A stretch of 36,998 nucleotides of DNA from Acidovorax sp. CF316 (GCF_000276605.1 NZ_AKJX01000011.1:1-36998); one strand, 5' to 3'. Positions 1 through 7,988 are shown, counted from the stretch's first letter. Notes: generated by a model from the letters alone, not told the origin. A program made the numbers and translations.

Positions 1-1
1 G

Positions 2-190
2 GAAGTGGCCGGCCCCGCCGCCACCACGGCGGGCACCACCTGGCCGCGCGCCGGGCTCACCACCATCCGCTTTGCCAACAGCCATGCGGTGTATGCCCTC
101 ACCTGGTACGGCCTGGCGCTGATGGTGCTGGGCGCGGGCTGGTTCGTGGTGCGTTACGAGCGGCGCCAGGCCTCCCAAGCAGGGCACTAA
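2..190 (+). CDS. SURF1-like cytochrome oxidase assembly protein, C-terminal fragment
   Basis: Only the last 62 codons are in the window; the reading frame is open to the left edge, so the true start lies upstream. The visible tail has an Asn-Ser-His-x-x-Tyr-Ala-Leu-Thr-Trp-Tyr-Gly stretch followed by one hydrophobic membrane segment and a basic end (RYERRQ). That is the arrangement of the C-terminal transmembrane helix of SURF1 proteins, which help insert haem a into the aa3-type oxidase in the inner membrane. The regB start codon follows after only 9 bases, so the two are probably co-transcribed, which fits a respiratory/redox locus. The family call rests on a short tail; another membrane protein of the oxidase assembly cluster is possible. 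Confidence 0.6.
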   Translation, partial: EVAGPAATTAGTTWPRAGLTTIRFANSHAVYALTWYGLALMVLGAGWFVVRYERRQASQAGH

Positions 191-199
191 ACTCAAGCC

Positions 200-1546
200 A
201 TGCCCCTGCAACGCCTCGCCAAGCGCGCCGAGTTCTTGCGCAACCCGCGCGCTGCCGATGCCGCCGCGGGCATCAAGAACCTGCAGCAGCTCATCCAGCT
301 GCGCTGGATGGCCGTCATCGGCCAGGTCTTCACCATCGAGGTGGCGCACCACAGCCTGCGCCTGACCATCCCCCTGCACCAGATGCTGATGGTGGTGGGC
401 TGCCTGGCCGTGTTCAACGTGGTCAGCCTGCTGCGCCTGCGCACGGGGGTGCAGGTGCGCAATGTGGAGCTGTTTTTGGCGCTGCTGGTGGACGTGGCCG
501 TGCTTACCACCCAGCTGTACTTGAGCGGCGGCACCAGCAACCCCTTTGTCTTTTTGTACCTGCTGCAGATTGCGCTGGGCGCCATCTTGCTGCGCGGGGC
601 CTATATCTGGAGCATGGTGGCCATCAACACCGCGTGCTTTGCCCTGCTGGCCAACTACCACCTGCCGCTGGAGCTGCCGCAGGATTTGCACCAGGGCCTG
701 TCGAGCCTGTACGTCATTGGCCTGCTGGTGTGCTTTGTGCTCAACGCCATTTTGGTGGTGGTGTTCATCACCCGCATCAACCTGAACCTGCGCGAGCGCG
801 ACGCCCGCCTGGCCGCCGCGCGCAGGCGCCGGGTGGAAGAAGAGCACATCGTGCGCATGGGCCTGCTCGCATCGGGCGCCGCGCACGAGCTGGGCACGCC
901 CCTTTCGACCCTGGCCGTGATTCTGGGCGACTGGCAGCACGACCAGGAGCTGATGGGCGACGAGCTGCTGCGCGAAGACATCGAAGAAATGCGCACCCAG
1001 GTGCAGCGCTGCAAGAGCATCGTGAGCGGCATTCTGCTGTCGGCCGGCGAGGCGCGCGGCGAAGAGTCGGCCCAGACCACCGTGCGCACCTTCGTCGACG
1101 CCCTGGCCGACGAGTGGCGCACCACGCGGTCGATACCCGCGTTTTCGTACCGCAACGACTTCGGCGACGACACGCCCATGGTGTCGGACACCACGTTGAA
1201 GCAGATGGTTTTCAATGTGCTGGACAATGCACGCGACGCCTCGCCCCAGTGGGTGGAACTGCTCATCACCCGCGACGACAAGGCCGAGGTGCCTGCCCTG
1301 TGCATGACCGTCAACGACGCAGGCCCCGGCTTTGCGCCCGGCATGCTGGACCACCTGGGCGAGCCCTACCAGTCCACCAAGCAGCGCCCCGGCAGCGGCC
1401 TGGGCCTGTACCTGGTGATGAACGTGGCGCGCACCCTGGGCGGCAGCGTTACGGCCCGCAACCGCGCCCCCGAGGGCGGGGCCGAAGTGAGCATCCGCCT
1501 GCCCCTGGCAGCCGTGGCGATGCCGCGCGGCCACCGGCAGGTGTGA
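200..1546 (+). CDS. regB: RegB/PrrB-type redox-sensing membrane histidine kinase
   Basis: Sensor kinase of the RegB/PrrB/ActS group, which senses redox state through quinones and a cysteine and phosphorylates RegA. The N-terminal half (about residues 35-195) has several hydrophobic helices; between two of them lies GGTSNPF (110-116), the signature heptapeptide linked to ubiquinone binding in RegB. The H-box is AAHELGTPLST with the phospho-acceptor His229. Cys271, in QRCKS just after the H-box helix, sits where the redox-active cysteine of RegB is expected. The HATPase domain has the N-box (Asn339, Asn343), G1 DAGPGF (373-378) and G2 GSGLGL (398-403). All catalytic motifs are intact and the length (448 aa) is normal. 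regA follows 114 bases downstream on the same strand. Confidence 0.92.
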   Translation: MPLQRLAKRAEFLRNPRAADAAAGIKNLQQLIQLRWMAVIGQVFTIEVAHHSLRLTIPLHQMLMVVGCLAVFNVVSLLRLRTGVQVRNVELFLALLVDVAVLTTQLYLSGGTSNPFVFLYLLQIALGAILLRGAYIWSMVAINTACFALLANYHLPLELPQDLHQGLSSLYVIGLLVCFVLNAILVVVFITRINLNLRERDARLAAARRRRVEEEHIVRMGLLASGAAHELGTPLSTLAVILGDWQHDQELMGDELLREDIEEMRTQVQRCKSIVSGILLSAGEARGEESAQTTVRTFVDALADEWRTTRSIPAFSYRNDFGDDTPMVSDTTLKQMVFNVLDNARDASPQWVELLITRDDKAEVPALCMTVNDAGPGFAPGMLDHLGEPYQSTKQRPGSGLGLYLVMNVARTLGGSVTARNRAPEGGAEVSIRLPLAAVAMPRGHRQV

Positions 1547-1630
1547 TGGCCACGGATTTGCGTGCGCTGGATGGATTGGCTGGACAAGCAGACCAACAAG
1601 CAGCTTTTGTAGCCAGTCAAAGTTGAATTC

Positions 1631-1640
1631 GTACTAGTAC
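1631..1640. promoter_or_regulatory. 10-bp perfect palindrome upstream of regA
   Basis: GTACTAGTAC is a perfect palindrome about 20 bases before the regA start codon, in the short gap between regB and regA. Two further flanking pairs (1628/1643, 1629/1642) also match across one mismatch. It could be a protein-binding site near the ribosome-binding region or simply chance; no known consensus is claimed. Confidence 0.2.
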
Positions 1641-1660
1641 AAAACACGAGCCCGACCGCC

Positions 1661-2254
1661 ATGGACGAAATCACCACCGCCAGCAGCAGCCTCGCAGCAG
1701 ACGCATCCCCCAAGGATGCGAAGGAAAAGCGCCAGCTGCTCATCGTGGAAGACGACGAGGCCTTTGCCCGCACCCTGGCCCGCTCGTTCGAGCGCCGCGG
1801 CTACCGCGTGCTCCAGGCCGCCAGCCTGCCCGAGGTCGAGGCATTGCTCACCCAGCACACCCCCGGCTACGCCGTGGTCGATTTGAAGCTCAAGGGCGAC
1901 GCATCGGGCCTGGCCTGCGTACAAAAGCTGCACGCCGCCAGCGAAGCCATGCTCATCGTCGTGCTCACCGGCTTCGCCAGCATCGCCACCGCGGTGGAGG
2001 CCGTGAAGCTGGGCGCCTGCCACTACCTGGCCAAGCCGTCGAACACCGACGACATCGAGGCAGCGTTTGGCTTGAAAGCCGGCGACACCGAGGTGGACGT
2101 GACCAACCGCTCCAGCTCGCTCAAGACGCTGGAGTGGGAGCGGATTCACGAAGTGCTGGCGGAGACGGGGTTCAATATCTCGGAGACGGCGCGGCGGTTG
2201 GGGATGCACCGCCGCACCCTGGCGCGCAAGTTGGAGAAGCAGCAGGTCAGCTGA
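1661..2254 (+). CDS. regA: RegA/PrrA-type response regulator
   Basis: Global redox response regulator, partner of the upstream RegB kinase; family members control respiratory oxidases, carbon fixation and anaerobic genes. The receiver domain (about residues 25-140) has the acidic pair Asp31-Asp32, phospho-acceptor Asp74 in VVDLKLKGD, the switch Thr103 and the conserved Lys125 in LAKPS. The C-terminus carries a Fis-type helix-turn-helix, NISETARRLGMHRRTLARKL (172-191), almost the canonical RegA sequence. The ATG at 1661 leaves an acidic/Ser-rich leader of about 23 residues ahead of the receiver fold, somewhat longer than usual; a shorter start is not excluded. The gene ends 27 bases before the convergent membrane-protein gene, and no hairpin terminator is visible there. 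Confidence 0.92.
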   Translation: MDEITTASSSLAADASPKDAKEKRQLLIVEDDEAFARTLARSFERRGYRVLQAASLPEVEALLTQHTPGYAVVDLKLKGDASGLACVQKLHAASEAMLIVVLTGFASIATAVEAVKLGACHYLAKPSNTDDIEAAFGLKAGDTEVDVTNRSSSLKTLEWERIHEVLAETGFNISETARRLGMHRRTLARKLEKQQVS

Positions 2255-2281
2255 GGCAACGGCAGCCTCGGCCACCCCCGG

Positions 2282-2884
2282 TCACAGCGCGCGCCCGTCC
2301 AGAAACACCGTGCCGAGCCGCCCCCGGTGCACAGGCACCGCCATGGTCTGCGGCCACTTGGCGGGCGGGTGCTGGATCCGAAGCTGTACAACCGTGCCCT
2401 GGGCCTGGCCGGCCACCGGGCATTGAAGGCGGGCGTCCACCATCAGGCTGGTCTTGTTTACCAGGCGGTTGGACAGCACCGTGCACTGCACGCTGCCCAG
2501 GGCCTGCGCGCCGAGGTGGCGTTCCAGGTAGGTCAGTGCACCCCAGGCACCACCGCCGAGCGCGCCCACGCAGACCAGCGACAGCACCAGGTAATACACC
2601 GCAGGGTACTTCGACATCCACCCTGCGATCAGCGCATGCATGCCCCAGGCCTCACCCAGGGACCGCGCCTGCGCCAGATCGCGCTCCATCTCGGCCCGCC
2701 CCAGCGATCCGCCTACGAATGCGAGACCGAGGCCCAGGATGAATGCTGCGGCCAGGACCACATCGAGAAACCGCGGGCCCAGCTGCAGGGTGGGCTGGTA
2801 GTCCTCTTGCACCAGCCCCAGCCCGGCCAGACCCAGGCCTGCAAAGAACACGAGGGCGATCAATAGCTTGAGGAGATTCTTCAT
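2282..2884 (-). CDS. Hypothetical membrane protein with three predicted helices
   Basis: I do not recognise this family. From the chosen ATG at 2884 (MKNLLKLLIALVFFAGLG) the protein is 200 aa, with hydrophobic segments near residues 4-24, 34-56 and 95-120, then a soluble tail of about 80 residues with two Cys (QCTVL, LQCPV) that may face the periplasm. Longer in-frame starts exist at 2935 and 2995, but they add a polar, uncharacteristic N-terminus, and neither they nor the chosen start has a strong ribosome-binding site. GC-rich codon use matches the core chromosome rather than the AT-rich island that begins just upstream of its 5' end. It is convergent with regA, so a role with RegBA is not implied. 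Confidence 0.65.
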   Translation of the reverse strand: MKNLLKLLIALVFFAGLGLAGLGLVQEDYQPTLQLGPRFLDVVLAAAFILGLGLAFVGGSLGRAEMERDLAQARSLGEAWGMHALIAGWMSKYPAVYYLVLSLVCVGALGGGAWGALTYLERHLGAQALGSVQCTVLSNRLVNKTSLMVDARLQCPVAGQAQGTVVQLRIQHPPAKWPQTMAVPVHRGRLGTVFLDGRAL

Positions 2885-3224
2885 CTGGTGCTGTGCTGTG
2901 ATGGACCGTGGCGATGCAATGCATGGGAGTTTCATCGGATCGTGTTCTGTGGGCGCGCCACTTGACGACGTGCTATTTGAAACTACTGTATCCAAATATC
3001 AAGCAAGGATCCGCCCACGTTACAACAAAGCGATGCTTGGGTAGCGTTGCATAAGCGAAGCGCCAACCGAGACGGTCGCCCATACATTGACGCGGCCAAC
3101 TACCTCAGAGGATGTTTACAGGTGACAGATCATCACCAGCCCAATTATCTAGTCATTCAAAAATTGACATTTTCCACCACATAAAATACAACCAACCACC
3201 ATCACCAAACTCCAAAGCACAAAA
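2885..3224. other. Gene-free left boundary of the AT-rich island
   Basis: The base composition changes here from GC-rich core to AT-rich DNA, most clearly after about 3110. No convincing gene, integrase, tRNA or direct-repeat attachment site is visible. One plus-strand frame stays open across about 3004-3184 but has no suitable ATG and no recognisable product. Confidence 0.5.
3164..3192 (+). promoter_or_regulatory. Sigma-70-like promoter for the nuclease-like gene
   Basis: A perfect -35 hexamer TTGACA (3164-3169) is followed after 17 bases by TACAAC (3187-3192), four of six matches to the -10 consensus. Transcription would begin near 3199, giving a leader of about 26 bases to the ATG at 3225. 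No other strong promoter-like pair was noticed nearby. Confidence 0.45.
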
Positions 3225-3773
3225 ATGAAATCAGCAATATTTCTTGAATGGTTTAGATATGCAGTAGATCGCGTCGGCCCAGGATACTGGGGGCACGTAG
3301 AAAGAGTCTACTGCTACGAGCTTTATCACTACATAAGAGTAGCAATGCATCATCACGAAAGGACTCAAGGAAAAGTAGAAGATATATTTTTACATAGCGA
3401 GTTAGTAAAAACTGTGCTGTCAGAAAATGATGCCCAAAGATATGATGTATGGCCGCTTGGCGCAAGAAGAATGCCTGATTTTCTTTTCCACACACCAGAC
3501 AACTTCAACAATCAAATAGCGGCAATTGAAGTAAAAACAGCGTACCTATCACAAGATAAGTTTATTGAAGATTTGGAAAAATTAACAGAGCTTTACAGAA
3601 ATTATAAGTATCAACTCGCAATATTTCACTGCACCAACACCAGCATTGACAGAATCAGACACTTACTAAAAGACATCTCTACAGACCACATTGAAGAGAA
3701 TATAAAGATTGAGTGCAAAGAGAAATTCAACGAGCCCATGATATCCATGAATTTCAAAGACTTAAAAACTTAA
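3225..3773 (+). CDS. Unrecognised protein with PD-(D/E)XK nuclease-like core
   Basis: This 182-aa protein is not one I recognise by family. It contains MPDFLF (Asp85) followed 17 residues later by IAAIEVKTA (Glu102-x-Lys104), the spacing and beta-strand context of a PD-(D/E)XK nuclease active site; Glu59 in an upstream helix (LHSELVK) could be the extra acidic residue. The N-terminal 50 residues are aromatic- and His-rich (FRYAVDRVG, CYELYHYIRVAMHHH). There is no signal peptide or membrane helix. The gene is AT-rich (20 of 60 bases G/C at 3361-3420) and uses codons rare in its neighbours, pointing to recent transfer. It has its own promoter-like sequence, a weak ribosome site, and is convergent with the next gene. 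Nuclease activity is inference; a solitary restriction-like or defence enzyme is one possibility. Confidence 0.7.
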   Translation: MKSAIFLEWFRYAVDRVGPGYWGHVERVYCYELYHYIRVAMHHHERTQGKVEDIFLHSELVKTVLSENDAQRYDVWPLGARRMPDFLFHTPDNFNNQIAAIEVKTAYLSQDKFIEDLEKLTELYRNYKYQLAIFHCTNTSIDRIRHLLKDISTDHIEENIKIECKEKFNEPMISMNFKDLKT

Positions 3774-3935
3774 GAAGCACCGCCCATCAACTCAACTAAG
3801 CGACTTCCGGCGGCAAGCAAGTAGGACCACGAGGCTTGCCCTTCACACGTCACCCGCAAATTATTCAATGCAGAATTTTTCAAAAACCCCGAATACATCT
3901 TCTTATTCACCCCAAGCTCATGACCCATCCGTCAA

Positions 3936-4841
3936 CTATTTTGAAATAGGTAATTTTTCTAAATTACCGAATTTTCCCTTAAATATTTTATACAGAAAAT
4001 AAATAACAATCAACACGAAAACAAACATAATAGGCCAAACTATGGGATTGCCAAAATACGGATCATGAGAAACCACAACAAACACCAGCGACTCCGAAAA
4101 GGCAGCAGAAAGCAAAACCAACAGAGTTCTAACAAGCTGAAGCTTGAATGACGAAACTGGGTTTTTTAGCGTCCCGTCCAGCAAAGAGAGAACCAACAAT
4201 GTAGCGACAGCAAATAATGCCAAGAACGCATAGAGCACACCCCCACTCAACTCCACCGAAAAATAAGAAAGCAATCCAAGATCAGACCGGGAAAACGCAG
4301 CAAGAGAAGCGTAGTTAACGATTTTAGCATCTGAAATTTTTCCATCAATTTGAAAACTATTCAGTGATTTTTTATCCAAAAAATCATCTTTATATACGAT
4401 TGCCATGCATGCTGTGTCAGAGACATTGAAAAGAGAATTTTCAGCAACCCAATGACTCCCACTTCTCTCCCATGTCAAACGATTCTGAATCGCCGCTCCG
4501 TTGATAGTTAACCAACTTGGACATGATAGGATTGCCACTATCTTTCGATCCCTCTCCTTAACCGTCAACGGCTCCACAAAGTCAGCAGAGCGTACAGATT
4601 TAAACCCTTTATTCTTTATAAGAACATACTCTATCGTGCCAATCTCAGATGGATCTTTTGCACCTGCCGGAGTAATCTGAATTATTGCTCCGGGCACGTG
4701 CTGCCGAGGAGAAGATAGTCCAACGCTCACCACACCAAGCTCCCCTGGCTGAGCAAAAAGGTATGTTAACAACAAAGCAATAATTCCAGAAATACCGGCA
4801 ATACCTTGCCAGTTAGAACTTTGCAGTATTTTTTTCAACAA
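3936..4841 (-). CDS. Unrecognised AT-rich membrane protein
   Basis: The 301-aa protein has one hydrophobic helix near its N-terminus (GIAGISGIIALLLTYLFA), a soluble domain of about 150 residues, likely extracytoplasmic, containing two Cys (ILSCPSW, DTACMAI), then three membrane helices near the C-terminus (VLYAFLALFAVATLLVLSLL, LVRTLLVLLSAAF, WPIMFVFVLIVIYFLY) and a basic end. I chose the TTG at 4841 because GAGGGG (4849-4854, minus strand) lies 7 bases ahead of it; a TTG at 4856 overlaps that same sequence and would leave no ribosome site. The gene is very AT-rich (14 of 60 bases G/C at 4321-4380). It shares the island with the nuclease-like gene but is convergent with it, so joint function is only a guess. 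Confidence 0.65.
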   Translation of the reverse strand: MLKKILQSSNWQGIAGISGIIALLLTYLFAQPGELGVVSVGLSSPRQHVPGAIIQITPAGAKDPSEIGTIEYVLIKNKGFKSVRSADFVEPLTVKERDRKIVAILSCPSWLTINGAAIQNRLTWERSGSHWVAENSLFNVSDTACMAIVYKDDFLDKKSLNSFQIDGKISDAKIVNYASLAAFSRSDLGLLSYFSVELSGGVLYAFLALFAVATLLVLSLLDGTLKNPVSSFKLQLVRTLLVLLSAAFSESLVFVVVSHDPYFGNPIVWPIMFVFVLIVIYFLYKIFKGKFGNLEKLPISK

Positions 4842-5223
4842 AATATCGCCCCTCAATCGAACCGATAATTTACCCCATAGCCGACTACCACAGCCACTCC
4901 TTGCAGACTAGCGCTTATACATCCTATCGCCGTACAAGTCCAATTAAATTGCGCAGAGTAACTGATGGACTGCTTTCTCACTCAGTGGCATGGCTAATAC
5001 CTGCCCGAGAAATCAACAGCCACCTAGAAGGCTCCTTAAAATCAATCCAGCAAGAGGAGAAAGCTTGAAAAAGCCTTCCGTTCATATGCGTTTGGTTGCC
5101 GTTGCGCACTTCGCGGAGAAGTCCATCCCAATGCTGTGCCTTCACTGAGTGAGGTGGGGCTGGAGAGGTCTTTCCAATTTAAGCGCAGTCCAATATCGGA
5201 AGGTTTGGCAAAGCCAATTTGGC
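4842..5223. other. Gene-free right boundary of the AT-rich island
   Basis: Composition returns from AT-rich to GC-rich across this stretch, mainly between about 5000 and 5200. Short open frames here overlap each other and show no recognisable protein. I see no transposase remnant, tRNA or repeat matching the left boundary. It probably includes the promoter of the minus-strand membrane-protein gene and the 3' flank of the permease-family gene. Confidence 0.45.
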
Positions 5224-6258
5224 CTATCGTGCCGGCACCCCACCCTGCCACTGCCCCCAATTCCGCACGATATGGTCCACTACCCGCGTGCCCACCAGCG
5301 CCACGTTCTCTACCGTCTCCGCAAAGCCCCCGGCCGTTTCGCCCGGTGCCGGGTCCAGATGCTGCAGCGTGGTTTCATTCGGATTGCCCTGGTCAAAATT
5401 GACCGCGCCGCGCAGGCTCATCAGGCGGTCGGTACCGTGGGTGCGCTTGACCACCAGGGCAATGGCGGCGGCTTCCATTTCGGTGATCACATAGTCATCC
5501 GCCCCGTAGAGCTTGGCTATGTACTGGGCCTGGCGGGACATGCCGGGGCCGTGGAAGAAGGTGTCGCCGGTCATGTGGGTGCCGCTGGTGACGGCGGGGC
5601 TGCGGCGGGCCGCTGTGTCAGGGTAGCGCAGGCGATAAGTGCGGGCGCTGTCGGAATCCTTGAGGGGCACGTCCACCGTGAGGTTCATGACCCAGTCCAC
5701 CAGCAGCGGGTTGAGCTGAAAGCGGCGGTATTCCTCATAGCCCTTGCGCGGCATGAAGGTGGGGGCGCCGGGGGTGTTCTCTTCAGGCGCCCAGCGGTGG
5801 CCCAGGTCGTAGTCCACCAGCCAGGTGCCCCAGCTCACATCGGCAATGGTGCCGCGCTGCGGCGGCGTGCCGGCCACACCGGAGATCACGTAGTACGCCT
5901 GCGCAAAATCAAACTTGGGGTTGAGCAGAATGGCCTGCATAGACGACGACGAATTGACCTTGCCCATGCCCAGCACGGCGCCGCACACGCCGTCGGCGTT
6001 GCAGTACACGGGGCCCAGGGCGCCGGGCACGATGATGGGGGTGGCGTCTTTCCAATACCGCTCGTACCAGTGCTGGAACTCGCCCGCGCGGTCGCCGGTG
6101 TTCTTGCCGATCTCGAACATGGCGGCGACAAAAACCTTGACGCGGATGGGCGTGGTGCTGGTAGCGGAAGGTGCCGTGGAACAGCCGGCAATGGACAGCG
6201 CAGCCAGGGCCAGCAAAAGCCAGCGCGCGGGACGGAAAGAGGCGTTGTTGAAAAGCAT
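5224..6258 (-). CDS. Purine nucleoside permease (NUP) family lipoprotein
   Basis: A 344-aa protein of the NUP family, named after yeast nucleoside permeases and structurally related to nucleoside phosphorylases. Visible family features include KVFVAAMFEIGKNTGDR near the N-terminus, a VCGAVLGMGKVNSS segment, YVISGVAGTPP, VDYDLGHRW, GDTFFHGP and the C-terminal YVITEMEAAA. The start at 6258 gives a classical lipoprotein signal: RPARWLLLALAAL followed by SIAGC with the lipidated Cys26, so the protein is probably anchored in an envelope membrane. AAGG lies upstream at suitable spacing; the longer in-frame start at 6312 would bury the signal peptide. Binding or salvage of nucleosides is inferred from the family, and bacterial members are poorly characterised. 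Confidence 0.8.
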   Translation of the reverse strand: MLFNNASFRPARWLLLALAALSIAGCSTAPSATSTTPIRVKVFVAAMFEIGKNTGDRAGEFQHWYERYWKDATPIIVPGALGPVYCNADGVCGAVLGMGKVNSSSSMQAILLNPKFDFAQAYYVISGVAGTPPQRGTIADVSWGTWLVDYDLGHRWAPEENTPGAPTFMPRKGYEEYRRFQLNPLLVDWVMNLTVDVPLKDSDSARTYRLRYPDTAARRSPAVTSGTHMTGDTFFHGPGMSRQAQYIAKLYGADDYVITEMEAAAIALVVKRTHGTDRLMSLRGAVNFDQGNPNETTLQHLDPAPGETAGGFAETVENVALVGTRVVDHIVRNWGQWQGGVPAR

Positions 6259-6365
6259 GGAAGACACCTTGGCAAGGGAAAGGAAAGTGGCTGTGCCTTG
6301 TGGGCGGCACATGCCAACGGCACCGCAAGAAATGCGCCATTGTGCGCCCCGAATTCAGCGGTGGA

Positions 6366-6785
6366 TCAGCGCGGCCAGTAGCGCTGGACGAGGGCGGCAA
6401 TCGATTTACCGTCGTCGTCCTTTCGGCGCTCGGCACGCATGCGCGCGGTGTTGCCCATCCACCCCGTGATGTCGGGATCTGCGCCGTGCTGGAGCAGCAG
6501 TTCCACCATCTCGGGGTAGTCGCGCTGAACCGCCAACGAGAGCGGTGTCTCGCCAATCGTGGCCTCGTCGTGCGCGTTGACGTTGGCGCCCTGCTGGATC
6601 AACCATTGCGCTACCCGGTAGTGCTCGCCCTCCACGGCGTAGTGCAGCGGGGTGCGGCCCAGGTCATTGAATGCATCGAGCGCGAGGTTGCCTGCGGCCA
6701 GCAATCGACGCAGTTCTTCCTGGTCGCCATCGGCCGCCGCGCGGTGCAGGCGCTCTTTCTCGAACCAGTCGTCATCCATGGGCAT
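6366..6785 (-). CDS. Small ankyrin-repeat protein
   Basis: A 139-aa cytoplasmic protein made largely of ankyrin repeats. The clearest repeats are GRTPLHYAVEGEHYRVAQWL and GETPLSLAVQRDYPEMVELL followed by LQHGADPD, with a degenerate first repeat (LHRAAADGDQEELRRLLAAG) and a truncated last one. Ankyrin repeats bind other proteins; no catalytic domain is present. The ATG at 6785 (MPMDDDWF) is preferred over 6812; the next ATG at 6779 is equally possible. It lies about 107 bases upstream of the NUP-family gene on the same strand, so the two may be co-transcribed. It is divergent from the secreted-protein gene at 6854. Confidence 0.8.
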   Translation of the reverse strand: MPMDDDWFEKERLHRAAADGDQEELRRLLAAGNLALDAFNDLGRTPLHYAVEGEHYRVAQWLIQQGANVNAHDEATIGETPLSLAVQRDYPEMVELLLQHGADPDITGWMGNTARMRAERRKDDDGKSIAALVQRYWPR

Positions 6786-6853
6786 GGCCCCGAGGGTAAC
6801 CCGCCAGCGCAACCATGGGCTCGCCAGTCAATCCAACGGCACAATCCGGCTCC

Positions 6854-7882
6854 ATGCCCCATCTGCGCCACATGCTCGCCAGCGGCCTTGCCTTGCTTCT
6901 TGCCCAGCTGCCGGCAGGCGCCGCGTGGGCCGAAGAGGACGTGTGTGCCCCCAGCCCTGAAGAGGCCGCGGTGCGCTTCGTCCAGTGGAGTGGTGGCACA
7001 GACGCACGGCGCACTGCCGAGCTGATCCAGCCGCGCAGCCTTGCGCCGTTCAAGCAGCGGTTGGCGCAGTTGATGGATGCCCGGTACTCACCCGATTCCG
7101 AGGCGTTCCGGGAGCGGCTGCTGGGGCCGGGCTGGACGGCGCAGCGCATGGCTGCCGCAACCGACAAGGAGCTGGTGGGCCAGTTCCTGGCGGGCGGCCA
7201 GGCCCTGCGCAGGGATTGGAAGATCTCCAACGTGCGGGCCATCGACAGCCAGCGGGGGCTGCTCGATGCCCGGGAGGTCACGGTGTCTTACCAGGTGGAC
7301 AGCGCCAGCCTTGGCAGCAGCACGCAGAAGCGCACGTTCACCGCGTACCCATCGGGCAAGTGCTGGCTGGTTCAGATGCCGATCGAGTCGCGGGCGCGGC
7401 TGGACGAGATCGCCCAGACCTTGAAGGCATCGCGGCCGCAGGTGGACATCGCCCGCGCAGGCCCGGCGCGGGCCGACTGGCAGCTGGCGCCGGCCAGCTA
7501 CACCGAAAGGCCGGGGATGAAGGAACTGGCACGCCGTGGCGCAGCCGGTGCTTCTTCTTCCGCATGGGTGGACACGGCGGCAGCGCTGCTTACCGAAAAG
7601 GACCTGGTGGGCGCCCGGGCTGCGTGGGACTGCGAAGCTTCGTTCGCGGGCCCCGAGGACCCGGCCATCTGGCTCACCCTGTCGGCCGATGGGTCGAACA
7701 CCCTGACCGAATGGACCCGGGCGCACCACGGCGCCATCCTGGCCATGGTCGTCAGCGGGCAGGTCGCCGTGATCGCCCGGGTGGGCGGGGTGCTGGGAAC
7801 GAAGCTGCAGATGTGCCTGCCGGGCGCCAGCCTGGAGCAAGCGCAGACGCTGGCGAACGACCTGATGGGAACGCGCAGGTAG
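6854..7882 (+). CDS. Exported protein with SecD-head-like C-terminal domain
   Basis: A 342-aa hypothetical protein. The ATG at 6854 gives a clean signal peptide (MLASGLALLLAQLPAGAAWA, likely cut after AWA at residue 26), so it should act in the periplasm; the upstream start at 6815 would disrupt this. The middle is unrecognised. The last 100 residues have the pattern AIWLTLSADGSNTLTEWT, then ILAMVVSGQVAVIARV, then GASLEQAQTLAND, which resembles the P1 head subdomain of SecD (substrate-like strand, LAIVLDGxVISAPxI, ISGGFTxExAxxLA). Unlike SecD there are no membrane helices. It could be a stand-alone periplasmic chaperone-like module, but that is inference from local similarity. The gene is divergent from the ankyrin gene with about 68 bases between starts. 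Confidence 0.72.
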   Translation: MPHLRHMLASGLALLLAQLPAGAAWAEEDVCAPSPEEAAVRFVQWSGGTDARRTAELIQPRSLAPFKQRLAQLMDARYSPDSEAFRERLLGPGWTAQRMAAATDKELVGQFLAGGQALRRDWKISNVRAIDSQRGLLDAREVTVSYQVDSASLGSSTQKRTFTAYPSGKCWLVQMPIESRARLDEIAQTLKASRPQVDIARAGPARADWQLAPASYTERPGMKELARRGAAGASSSAWVDTAAALLTEKDLVGARAAWDCEASFAGPEDPAIWLTLSADGSNTLTEWTRAHHGAILAMVVSGQVAVIARVGGVLGTKLQMCLPGASLEQAQTLANDLMGTRR

Positions 7883-7953
7883 TAGCACACCTGGGTAACG
7901 CCCGGGAATGGGCCTGCAAAACATCAGCGCTACCCATTGAGGGCAAGCCCTAA

Positions 7954-7977
7954 TGCACATGAATTAATTCAAGTACA
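7954..7977. promoter_or_regulatory. 24-bp imperfect palindrome, probable TetR operator
   Basis: Ten of twelve base pairs are symmetric about a centre between 7965 and 7966. The inner TGAATTAATTCA (7960-7971) is perfect, and mismatches occur only at pairs 7956/7975 and 7959/7972. The site ends 11 bases before the start codon of the TetR-family gene at 7989, the usual position for autoregulation. Confidence 0.5.
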
Positions 7978-7988
7978 TTATTCACCCA

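Noticed and set aside
3004-3184. Open plus-strand frame at the left island boundary
   Set aside because: It has no suitable ATG, no ribosome site and no recognisable sequence, and overlaps the promoter of the next gene. A gene remnant cannot be excluded.
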